Assembly: GCA_963662155.1 (NCBI GenBank)
Contig: OY759270.1
Location: 56,210,374-56,274,373 of the forward strand
From: Lamellibrachia columna
Lineage: Eukaryota; Annelida; Polychaeta; Sabellida; Siboglinidae
DNA: 64,000 bases
Reading direction: 5' to 3'
A program made the position numbers and the translations under genes. Positions 1-12,900 of the stretch are shown in pieces. Positions within the stretch are counted from its first letter, which is position 1. Each line of letters starts with the position of its first letter. Under the pieces are notes generated by a model. The model saw nothing but the letters and a program-made list of their open reading frames with translations. It made no database searches and was not told the DNA's origin.

Positions 1-111
1 CGCCAGACCTGATCACATTTGAAGCGCTTGACTCCATTTAACCATAGTCAGTGTAGAATTGTACAAACTGACGTTACATTGATTATAATCTGAGAAGTTG
101 AGCCAACTTAC

Positions 112-228
112 AGGCACGTGTGCCAGGATAACGTTGGCAAGAATCTCTCTCGACTCTTCCATTTTGGACTTCTTTGGGCCGCCCCACATACGACGCAGGC
201 GGATTCGACTGCCGATGTAGTTCAATGC
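112..228 (-). CDS. POLR3B: POLR3B exon 9
   Basis: Residues 282-320, [20 protein letters not shown] to LAHVP. The acceptor is TTGTTGCAG and the donor GTAAGT, phase 0. No further exon is recognisable in bases 1-111. Confidence 0.95.
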
Positions 229-3200
229 CTGCAACAAACGTCATATGGGTGAAGGTCAAGTCATCAGTTACCATGGAGACAGCAACAGTGTTAAAAATTG
301 TCACTGCCAACACATTGAAAAATTATTATTGATCTCATTTTATAATTACTGTGGGTTTCCTCGAGTCACAATGCCCTTTTGTTTGCCACCATCATATCAC
401 TGTTGCTGTACTTACTGTGTTTGGAACTCATACAGGATGGTTTATTACAGTTTTCCTTCTCTATACATATAGTTGGTGAGTCCATGGATAGGTTACACAT
501 TTACCCCCCTTTTGGATCTTTTATGTCCCTTGGCATAGACACCAGGTAGAAGGGACCAAAGGTTTCTCTTCTGAAAGACAGTCAATATGAGGTGAATGAA
601 GTTGCCCAAGTTTTGAAATGGCAGCCGCTGGACTCAATCCCAGGTCCTCTCAATGGCAGTCAGTGGACTCAATCCCAGGTCCTCTCAATGGCAGTCAGTG
701 GACTCAATCCCAGGTCCTCTCAATGGCAGTCAGTGGACTCAGTCCCAGGTCCTCTCAATGGCAGTCAGTGGACTCAATCCCAGGTCCTCTCAATGGCAGT
801 CAGTGGACTCAGTCCCAGATCCTCTCAATGGCAGCCGGTGGACTCAGTCCCAGGTCCTCTCAATGGCAGCCGGTGGACTCAGTCCCAGGTCCTCTTAGTT
901 CAAAGTCTGGCATTCTACCGCCAAGCGACATTAATTTAAAATTAATTTCAATTAATTAACAACTCACTAATCATGTAACATATATATTTTAAGCACTACA
1001 TTCCATATTTTTGGCATAAAAACCAGCATGTGTTGAAAATTCCAGTAATTTGTGACACTGGTTTAGCTGTGGTTCCAGGAGGTATGGTTTAGATGTGGTT
1101 CCAGGAGGTATGGTTTAGATGTGGTTCCCGGAGGTATGGTTTAGATGTGGTTCCAGGAGGTATGGTTTAGATGTGGTTCCAGGAGGTATGGTTTCGATGT
1201 GGTTCCAGGAGGTATGGTTTAGATGTGGTTCCAGGAGGTATGGTTTAGATGTGGTTCCCGGAGGTATGGTTTAGATGTGGTTCCAGGAAGTATGGTTTAG
1301 ATGTGGTTCCAGGAGGTATGGTTTCGATGTGGTTCCAGGAGGTATGGTTTAGCTGTGGTTCCAGGAGGTATGGTTTAGATGTGGTTCCAGGAGGTATGGT
1401 TTAGATGTGGTTCCAGGAGGTATGGTTTAGCTGTGGTTCCAGGAGGTGTGGTTTAGATGTGGTTCCAGGAGGTATGGTTTAGCTGTGGTTCCAGGAGGTA
1501 TGGTTTAGCTGTGGTTCCAGGAGGTGTGGTTTAGATGTGGTTCCAGGAGGTGTGGTTTAGATGTGGTTCCAGGTGTGGTTTAGATGTGGTTCCAGGTGTG
1601 GTTTAGATGTGGTTCCAGGTGTGGTTTAGATGTGGTTCCAGGAGGTATGGTTTAGATGTGGTTCCAGGAGGTATGGTTTAGATGTGGTTCCAGGAGGTAT
1701 GGTTTAGCTGTGGTTCCAGGAGGTATGGTTTAGATGTGGTTCCAGGAGGTGTGATTTAGATGTGGTTCCAGGAGGTATGGTTTAGCTGTGGTTCCAGGAG
1801 GTATGGTTTAGCTGTGGTTCCAGGTGTGGTTTAGATGTGGTTCCAGGAGGTGTGGTTTAGATGTGGTTCCAGGAGGTGTGGTTTAGATGTGGTTCCAGGT
1901 GTGGTTTAGATGTGGTACCAGGTGTGGTTTAGATGTGGTTCCAGGAGGTATGGTTTAGATGTGGTTCCAGGAGGTATGGTTTACATGTGGTTCCAGGAGG
2001 TATGGTTTAGCTGTGGTTCCAGGAGGTATGGTTTAGATGTGGTTCCAGGAGGTATGGTTTAGATGTGGTTCCAGGAGGTATGGTTTAGATGTGGTTCCAG
2101 GAGGTATGGTTTAGATGTGGTTCCAGGAGGTATGGTTTAGCTGTGGTTCCAGGAGGTGTGGTTTAGATGTGGTTCCAGGATGTATGGTTTAGATGTGGTT
2201 CCAGGTGTGGTTCAGATGTGGTTCCAGGAGTGGTTTAGATGTGGTTCCAGGAGGTGAGGTTTAGATGTGGTTCCAGGTGTGGTTCCAGGAGGTATGGTTT
2301 AGATGTGGTTCCAGGAGGTATGGTTTAGATGTGGTTCCAGGAGGTATGGTTTAGCTGTGGTTCCAGGAGGTATGGTTTAGATGTGGTTCCAGGAGGTATG
2401 GTTTAGATGTGGTTCCAGGATGTGTGGTTTAGCTGTGGTTCCAGGAGGTATGGTTTAGATGTGGTTCCAGGAGGTATGGTTTAGCTGTGGTTCCAGGTGT
2501 GGTTTAGATGTGGTTCCAGGAGGTATGGTTTAGATGTGGTTCCAGGAGGTGTGGTTTAGCTGTGGTTCCAGGTGTGGTTTAGATGTGGTTCCAGGGAGTA
2601 TGGTTTAGATGTGGTTCCAGGAGGTATGGTTTAGATATGGTTCCAGGAGGTATGGTTTAGCTGTGGTTCCAGGAGGTATGGTTTAGACGTGGTTCCAGGA
2701 GGTATGGTTTAGATGTGGTTCCATGAGGTGTGGTTTAGCTGTGGTTCCAGGAGGTATGGTTTAGATGTGGTTCCAGGAGGTATGGTTTAGCTGTGGTTCC
2801 AGGAGGTGTGGTTTAGATGTGGTTCCAGGAGGTATGGTTTAGATGTGGTTCCAGGAGGTGTGGTTTAGCTGTGGTTCCAGGTGTGGTTTAGATGTGGTTC
2901 CAGGAGGTGTGGTTTAGATGTGGTTCTAGGTGTGGTTTAGATGTGGTTCCAAGAGGTATGGTTTAGCTGTGGTTCCAGGAGGTGTGGTTTAGATGTGGTT
3001 CCAAGAGGTATGGTTTAGCTGTGGTTCCATGTATGGTTTAGCTATGATTCCAGGAGAACATAAGACAGACCTGCGTCTGTGTGAATACTTGGGCTCGGTG
3101 ACACTCCTCCAGACATGGTGCTATGGCAACCATCACGTTCTCCTCACTCCCAACCATCTGTACAATCTCCTGGTCCGTCTCAATGCCCATGGCTCGTAGT

Positions 3201-3846
3201 ATGATCACAATAGGCATGTCCTGTAACACAGTGCAAATAGGATAACGATAGGCATGTCCTGTAACACAGTGCAAATAGGTTCACGATAGGCCGGTCCTGT
3301 AACACAGCACAAACAGGATCACGATAGGCATTTCCTGTAACAAAGTGCAAATAGGATTACGATAGGCACATCCTGTGACACAGTGCAAATAGGATCACGA
3401 TAGGCATGTCCTGTAACACAGCGCAAAAAGGATCAAGACAGGCATGTTTTGTAACACAGTGCAAAAAGGACTACGATAGGCATGTCCTGTAACACAGTAC
3501 ATATAGGATCATGATAGGCATGTCCTGCAACACGGTACAGATAGGATCATGATAGGCATATCCTGCAACACAGTACAAATGTTTGTTTTAAATAGTCATG
3601 CGTCCTACAAATCAACATCTGCATTATATGCAGATGAATATGCATAAAATACAAAAGAATGCATTATGAAATAGATTTGAAGTTTTTATTGCTGCTTCAC
3701 GACATTTCACATTATAATAAAATTTATATGCTTCACATTGTTTAAATTTATTTATTAATAGATTTTTTATCCTATCATCATAATTGTTTATGTAATATTA
3801 AAATTTGTATTATTTATAGCACCATATGATATGACTGTCCAGATTA

Positions 3847-3934
<88 letters not shown>

Positions 3935-6900
3935 TATATAATATATATAGAGATAATATATGTATATTTATATATATTATATATATATATATCAAACATC
4001 ACAATATGACTGGAATTGCTAACAGACTAGAAAGTGCCTAACCCTGTTGTTTTGGTGTGCTGCTGAGCTGGGGTTTCCAGGGGATTTTAGAACAATAGAA
4101 GTGTCTTTATTGTATTCTATGTTTCACATAATATGCTACTCATTACATGCTGGTAGTGCAATAATCACAAAATAGCAGGAACATATTTAATAATTGTATT
4201 AGTCTTAGTAATGCCAACTATATCTATTGAGTTCACCTTGATACGAAGAACATTTCTCTGCAGTTGACATATCTGACCTGAATATGTCCAAAGCCAACAT
4301 AAACCTACCAAAAACACTTGGGGAAAACATCAGCTGTGAACCATTATTTCACACACCTGGGAACAGTATGTAGAAAATATATAATAACGGACAACCTTTT
4401 TCTGAATGATACCTAAACTGACAAGACCGAGTGACGGCTGGCTTGATGCTTATCTCTGAGAGGGTGTTATATTTGACTGAGCGACGTGTGGCTTTTTGCT
4501 TACCTCTGATAGGGTATTATGTTTGACTGAGCGACGGCTGGCTTGTTGCTTACCTGTCAGAGGGTGTTATGTTTGACTGAGCAATGGCTGGCTTGTTGCT
4601 TACCTCTGACAGTGTTATGTTTGACTGAGTGACGGCTGGCTTGTTGCTTACCTCTGTGAGGGCGTTATGTTTGACTGAGTGATGGCTGGCTTGTTGTTTA
4701 CCTCTGTGAGGGTGTTATGTTTGACTGAGTGACGGCTGGCTTGTTGCTTACCTCTGTGAAGGTGTTATGTTTGACTGAGTGACGGCTGGCTTGTTGCTTA
4801 CCTCTGAGAGGGTGTTATGTTTGACTGAGTGATGGCTGGCTTGTTGCTTACCTCTGAGAGGGTGTTATATTTGACTGAGTGACCGCTGGCTTGTTGCTTA
4901 CCTCTGAGAGGGTGTTATGTTTGACTGAGTGATGGCTGGCTTGTTGCTTACCTCTGAGAGGGTGTTATATTTGACTGAGTGACGGCTGGCTTGTTGCTTA
5001 CCTCTGAGAGGGTGTTATGTTTGACTGAGTGATGGCTGGCTTGTTGCTTACCTCTGAGAGGGTGTTATGTTTGAGGTAGTAGCGGTTGCTCTTCATCACA
5101 ATGTTCGTCTTACTCTTTCTCTCATGTGTGGAACTGCAAAATGAAATGTCTTGTGTAAAAGTGAAATGTGACAACATAACGATGAACTGCCACTAATAAA
5201 ATACTGCATAACTGGGTCAGTTACAACTTCTACCTTTTTCTTTACCAGCACCATTATTTACCAACACCATTATTGTTATTATTACGTATGCAAATTTTGC
5301 AATATCTTTAATCCTGGATGTTTAGCAAATTAACTAAATCACACATCGTAACACTAGTTCGATACACTATATATAACCTGTTATAAATAACTATGTTTTT
5401 GTCTATTTGCAAAAAATATCCAGAATTCAAGGCCTTGCAATGCTTAATTAATAGTACTAATAAATATATCTGACAGTAAATCTTATTATAGTTATAAAAT
5501 TATTGTCCTTCTTATTATTTAGAAAAAGCTTCTTATTATTATTTAGAAAAAACTTATTATTTAGAAAAAAGCTCCTTGTTATTTAGATAAAAGCTTCTTA
5601 TTATTTAGAAAAAGCTTCTTATTGTTATTTAGAAAAAGCTTATTATTATTTAGAAAAAGTTTATTATTATTATTATAGGTAAAAAATTCTTCCTTGTTTT
5701 ATTATTTTTAATATTATTTTTTTAAATGTTTACACGAGGCAATATCACGAGTCCGTGCTGTCACATGTGAGCAGGTTGTGGTTTGATCATCTCGTGTAAA
5801 CTGTACGTCTCAGCAATGTCGCTTGTAATAGAATGGATCCTATTTTGAAGCAATGCCGCGTGCAATATCAAAAAGCCTTGACTTTAAGTTTTGACATACT
5901 GACAATACCTCCTCGTGTAAGTGCCAACTTTAAATTTAAAGTGAGTCTGACCTTGTGACTGAGCAAGTGGCATTGCCCTTCTTGTCTGCCTCGACTATCA
6001 TCCGGTTCTTAGACAACTGCTCCTGGATGAGGATCACCTTCTCCGTGCCTCGGGTGATGAAGTAGCCGCCAGGGTCAATGGGACACTCATTCAATTTGGC
6101 CAACTCTGCTGGCGTCTTGTTAGTGAGAACACAGTTGGAACTACGTAACATCATGGGCATCCTGTGCAGCAAAGGCATGCAATCTATTATTGGCTTTTAT
6201 ATTGGAGAAAATGTTCATTAAGTTGGGAGAATAAAAAAATTTCTTTTTAAGGTAGCTGAGGTAGCTAATGTGTCATCTAACATCAGTTGGTAGCGGGGGC
6301 AGCTAATGTGTCAGTTGACAACAAGGGTAGCTAACGTGTCAGTTGATAGCCGGGGTAGCTAACGTGTCAGATGATAGCCAGGGTAGCTAATGTGTCAGTT
6401 GATAACTGGTGTAGCTAACGTGTCAGTTGATAGCCAGGGTAGTTAACGTGTCAATTGATTTTTTTTTCTTCATAACATGCTAGGAAATATTGGACTGAAC
6501 ATCGACACGAAGTGCACACTGGCTTCATGCGGAATGTTTTTTAAAGGATGGATTGGTGAAATACAACGTCAGTACCACATGATTATTTATGGTGTTGAAA
6601 TTCAGTTCAATATTTCATAACATGTTATGAATGAAGGAAAAAAAAATCAACTGACATGTTAGCTTCCCAGTCACCTTAAGCTACAATGTTGATGGTCAGT
6701 AGACCTTTAATTTAAAAAGAATGTTCATTGAACCAGCTGCTGGGTCAATGTTTGACAAAAAATATAATTTCCAAAAACTATTAAAAGGAAAAATTCAACA
6801 ACTTTTGTTGATTTGATATACCTCCCAATTGGCAAATTATTTCTCACAATTCTCTGCTGCCCTCTGGTGTACTCGATATCAACTGTTATTGGTGCAGAAT

Positions 6901-9900
6901 ACGTCATATCACGTAGACGGCACTGGAACAGGAAGTAAATGTTAAACACTTGAAAATACTTAGACTAAGATTGAAATAACCAAAATTATAAAACATTTTA
7001 TTACACCACATGAAATATGACAATTAAATAGAACTATCTGTGTCACATTTAGACATTTGTGTTAAAAAACGGACTGACGCATAAGGAATGTCTAACTTTT
7101 TAGGTTTGGGGATGGAACCAAAATAAAAAAAAGTACTTGTTCTGGGCATTATTTATGATACAAACATAAACTGTTTTCTATTTAATAATATGTTTACCTC
7201 ATGAGGAGAAACTGGCTTGGTGATATTGAAACCCTCTTCAGCATCTGGCATCCCCACATAGATGTTGAGATACCTGGAAGGCACAGCAAGAGCTCAGTCC
7301 ACTATAAGACAGCATGGAAGGCACAGCAACAGCTCAGTCCACTATAAGACAGCATGGAAGGCATAGCAAGAGCTCAGTCCACCATAAGACAGCATGGAAG
7401 GCACAGCAAGAGCTCAGTCCACTATAAGACAGCATGGAAGGCACAGCAAGAGCTCAATCCACCATAAGACAGCATGGAAGGCACAGCAAGAGCTCAGTCC
7501 ACCATAAGACAGAAGAGATCAGTCCATAGCAAGACAGCATGGAAGGCACAACAAGAGCTCAGTCCACCATAAGACTGCATCGAAGGCACAGCAAGAGCTC
7601 AATCCACCATAAGACAGCATGGAAGGCACAGCAAGAGCTCAATCCACCATAAGACAGCATGGAAGGCACAACAAGAGCTCAGTCCATCATAAGACTGCAT
7701 CGAAGGCACAGCAAGAGCTCAGTCCACCATAAGACAGCATGGATGGCACAGCAAGAGCTCAGTCCACCATAAGACTGCATGGAAGGCACAGCAAGAGCTC
7801 AATCCACCATAAGACAGCATGGAAGGCATAGCAAGAGCTTGGTCCACCGCAAGACAGCATGGAAGGCACAGCAAGAGCTCAGTCCACCATAAGACAGCAT
7901 GGAAGGCACAGCAAGAGCTCAATCCACCATAAGACAGCATGGAAGGCATAGCAAGAGCTCAGTCCACCGCAAGACAGCATGGAAGGCACAGCAAGAGCTC
8001 AGTCCACCATAAGACAGCATGGAAGGCACAGCAAGAGCTCAGTCCACCATAAGACAGCATGGAAGGCACAGCAAGAGCTCAGTCCACCATAAGACAGCAT
8101 GGAAGGCACAGCAAGAGCTCAGTCCACCATAAGACAGCATGGAAGGCACAGCAAGAGCTCACTCCACCAAAAGACAGCATGGAAGGCATAGCAAGAGCTC
8201 AGTCCACCGCAAGACAGCATGGAAGGCACAGCAAAAGCTCAATCCACCATAAGACAGCATGGAAGGCATAGCAAGAGCTCAGTCCACCGCAAGACAGCAT
8301 GGAAGGCACAACAAGAGCTCAGTCCACCATAAGACAGCATGGAAGGCACAGCAAGAGCTCAGTCCACCACAAGACAGCATGGATGGCGCAGCAAGAGCTC
8401 AGTCCACCGTAAGACACCATGGAAGGCACAGCAAGAGCTCAGTCCACCATAAGACAGCATGGAAGGCACAGCAAAAGCTCAATCCACCATAAGACAGAAG
8501 AGCTCAGTCCATCGCAAGACAGCATAGAAGGTACAGCAAGAGCTCAGTCCACCGCGAGACAGCATCACAGCACTGACTCATGCTCAGTTCACCATAAGAC
8601 AGCAGGGAAGGCACAGCAAGAGCTCACTCCACCAAAAGACAGCATGGAAGGCATAGCAAGAGCTCAGTCCACCATAAGACAGAAGAGCTCAGTCCATCGC
8701 AAGACAGCATCACAGCACTGACTCATGCTCAGTTCACCATAAGACAGCTGGGAAGGCACAGCAAGAGCTCAGTCCATAGCAAGACAGCATGGAAGGCACA
8801 GCAAGAGCTCAGTCCACCATAAGACAGCATGGAAGGCACATCAAGAGCTCAGTCCACCGTCAGACAGAAGAGCTCAGTCCATAGCAAGACAGCATGGAAG
8901 GCACAGCAAGAGCTCAGTCCACCGTGAGACAGAAGAGCTCAGTCCATAGCAAGACAGCATGGAAGGCACAGCAAGAGCTCAGTCCACCATAAGACAGAAG
9001 AGCTCAGTCCATAGCAAGACAGCATGGAAGGCACAGCAAGAGCTCAGTCCACCGTTAGACAGAAGAGCTCAGTCCATTGCAAGACAGCATGGAAGGCACA
9101 GCAAGAGCTCAGTCCACCATAAGACAGAAGAGCTCAGTCCATAGCAAGACAGCATGGAAGGCACAGCAAGAGCTCAGTCCACCGTGAGATATAGCATCAC
9201 AGCACTGACCCATGAATCTCACATTACAAATCTGCATTTTGATCATGCTAAAACACCAGCCCCAATAAAGGCTATGTGGATTTGTGATACATACTTCATG
9301 TAGAAATTTGGATCAGCATCGCTAGTTATCTTCTCATTTGCGTTCATTATACTCTTGATCTGAAAGAGTAGAAAAATATTGAGTGGACAAATCAGCAACC
9401 GTTTTGACAAATACATTATACAAAGACTATTACACATTTTAATAATAAGAAAACTTTTTTCGTTACTAAATCCTGGGAGACCAAGCCCAGAGGCACATCA
9501 AAACAAAAGGGCGAGTATATCTCGAAATTGATAAGCAATATTAAAGTTGTCAACAGATTGATGGATGTGCTGGGGAGACAGGGAGGGAAAGCAAGGTTAA
9601 AAAGATAAGTTGTCAGGTGATGGTGAAATTGTAGTGTTTTCTACTTACCTAACAGTCTTACACTAGTAGGAAGTGAATTCTATGAATATCCATTCTTGTA
9701 TGTTTTCTACTTACCTAACAGTCTTACACTAGTAGGAAGTGAATTCCATGAATATCTATTCTTGTATGTTTTCTACTTACCTAACAGTCTTACACTAGTA
9801 GGAAGTGAATTCCATGAATATCTATTCTTGTATGTTTTCTACTTACCTAACAGTCTTACACTAGTAGGAAGTGAATTCTATGAATATCCATTCTTGTATG

Positions 9901-12900
9901 TTTTCTACTTACCTAACAGTCTTACACTAGTAGGAAGTGAATTCTATGAATATCCATTCTTGTATGTTTTCTACTTACCTAACAGTCTTACACTAGTAGG
10001 AAGTGAATTCCATGAATATCCATTCTTGTATGTTTTCTACTTACCTAACAGTCTTACACTAGTAGGAAGTGAATTCTATGAATATCCATTCTTGTATGTT
10101 TTCTACTTACCTAACAGTCTTACACTAGTAGGAAGTGAATTCCATGAATATATATTCTTGTATGTTTTCTACTTACCTAACAGTCTTACACTAGTAGGAA
10201 GTGAATTCTATGAATATCCATTCTTGTATGTTTTCTACTTACCTAACAGTCTTACACTAGTAGGAAGTGAATTCTATGAATATCCATTCTTGTATGTTTT
10301 CTACTTACCTAACAGTCTTACACTAGTAGGAAGTGAATTCCATGAATATCCATTCTTGTATGTTTTCTACTTACCTAACAGTCTTACACTAGTAGGAAGT
10401 GAATTCTATGAATATCCATTCTTGTATGTTTTCTACTTACCTAACAGTCTTACACTAGTAGGAAGTGAATTCTATGAATATCTATTCTTGTATGTTTTCT
10501 ACTTACCTAACAGTCTTACACTAGTAGGAAGTGAATTCTATGAATATCCATTCTTGTATGTTTTCTACTTACCTAACAGTCTTACACTAGTAGGAAGTGA
10601 ATTCTATGAATATCCATTCTTGTATGTTTTCTACTTACCTAACAGTCTTACACTAGTAGGAAGTGAATTCTATGAATATCTATTCTTGTATGTTTTCTAC
10701 TTACCTAACAGTCTTACACTAGTAGGAAGTGAATTCCATGAATATCCATTCTTGTATGTTTTCTACTTACCTAACAGTCTTACACTAGTAGGAAGTGAAT
10801 TCTATGAATATCCATTCTTGTATGTTTTCTACTTACCTAACAGTCTTACACTAGTAGGAAGTGAATTCTATGAATATCTATTCTTGTATGTTTTCTACTT
10901 ACCTAACAGTCTTACACTAGTAGGAAGTGAATTCTATGAATATCCATTCTTGTATGTTTTCTACTTACCTAACAGTCTTACACTAGTAGGAAGTGAATTC
11001 TATGAATATCCATTCTTGTATGTTTTCTACTTACCTAACAGTCTTACACTAGTAGGAAGTGAATTCTATGAATATCCATTCTTGTATGTTTTCTACTTAC
11101 CTAACAGTCTTACACTAGTAGGAAGTGAATTCTATGAATATCCATTCTTGTATGTTTTCTACTTACCTAACAGTCTTACACTAGTAGGAAGTGAATTCCA
11201 TGAATATCCATTCTTGTATGTTTTCTACTTACCTAACAGTCTTACACTAGTAGGAAGTGAATTCCATGAATATCCATTCTTGTATGTTTTCTACTTACCT
11301 AACAGTCTTACACTAGTAGGAAGTGAATTCTATGAATATCCATTCTTGTATGTTTTCTACTTACCTAACAGTCTTACACTAGTAGGAAGTGAATTCTATG
11401 AATATCCATTCTTGTATGTTTTCTACTTACCTAACAGTCTTACACTAGTAGGAAGTGAATTCTATGAATATCTATTCTTGTATGTTTTCTACTTACCTAA
11501 CAGTCTTACACTAGTAGGAAGTGAATTCTATGAATATCCATTCTTGTATGTTTTCTACTTACCTAACAGTCTTACACTAGTAGGAAGTGAATTCCATGAA
11601 TATCCATTCTTGTATGTCACAAGCAATTTTTGCTACATAAATAGCTTTTACCACCATTAGTACCAAAACTACCAATATATGTTGCTGAATAAAAAACAAA
11701 ACATAAAGTAGCAGTAGAAAGATACCTCAGAATTGATGAAGTAATTGAATGAGTCAATGTGTTGTTTCACCAATCCACGCACTTTCAGGAAAGCCGGCAA
11801 CAACTTCCATTTGTCCTGAAAAATTTGTGTTACAATTAAATTAGTAAATATATCAGCCTCATCTTAAAATAATACTTCACATAACATGGGACATGACATC
11901 ACATAACATGGGACATGACATCACATAACAAAGGATATGACAACACATAACAAAGGATATGACATCACATAACATGGGACATGACATCACATAACAAAGG
12001 ATATGACAACACATAACAAAGGATATGACAACATAACATAACAGCCAAACAAATGTTCAATTTTGCCATGGTCACTCTGCCTGTGCCGTGGTCACTCTCT
12101 GCCTGTGCCGTGGTCACTCTGCCTGTGTCGTGGTCACTCTGCCTGTGCCGTGGTCACTCTGCTTGTGCCATGGTCACTCTCAGCCTGTGCCGTAGTCACT
12201 CTCTGCCTGTGCCGTGGTCACTCAACATGTGTGCCTAATTTAATTAAAATCAGGGGGGGTCAAGAACATTTTGGTCTTTTTTGGTTGACTTCATATGGAA
12301 TTACCCTACAGTGATTGGAACTGTATTTTAATATTCAATTTGATTTTGTCTTGAATAACATTAATGACAGTAATAACATGAATTTTTTAATTTATTTCAT
12401 TACGTGAATTATATTCTTGAATGTAATCATGATTACATGGAAAATTAACCGTAATCAACTACACTCATTTTCTATGTAATCATACTTGTAATCGTATTCA
12501 TAAGCCAAAGGGATGGTTAGTTGAGCCGCGACTAAAGAATGAAAACAAGTGTTCTTTATCGAACAATGCATCAAGGACTTCATTTTTCCTAGCAAAATGG
12601 GACAACAGACAGCTACAAAGCTACATATTAACAGTAAGTTACACTGGGTGCAATTGGCCTACAAGTCTATATTAATTGGCCTACAAGTCTATATTAATTG
12701 GCCTACAAGTCTATATTAATTGGCCTACAAGTCTATATTAATTGGCCTACAAGTCTATATTAATTGGCCTACAAGTCTATATTAATTGGCCTACAAGTCT
12801 ATATTAATTGGCCTACAAGTCTATATTAATTGTGTCGATTTATTAATTAAGCATGCAGAATTGTTAGAGACATGTTTTACCCATTGGGTAGATGTGTTAG

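Larger units (their letters stand above)
229..3070 (-). other. POLR3B intron 8
   Basis: The intron holds a 35-bp array (618-898) and a 26-bp array (1061-3055). Bases 229-617 and 899-1060 are AT-rich unique sequence in which I see no gene. Confidence 0.8.

Noticed and set aside
1..60. Minus-strand frame reading [12 protein letters not shown], possible POLR3B exon 10
   Set aside because: It does not match the RPC2 sequence expected after LAHVP, and no acceptor frame fits; left unassigned.
3810..4041. Small Ile-Tyr repeat ORFs
   Set aside because: Pure translation of a TA microsatellite.
9696..11660. 654-residue ORF of 22-residue repeats
   Set aside because: It arises from a 66-bp stop-free minisatellite inside an intron of a minus-strand gene; no signal peptide, no codon-level selection visible, variants are simple C/T changes.
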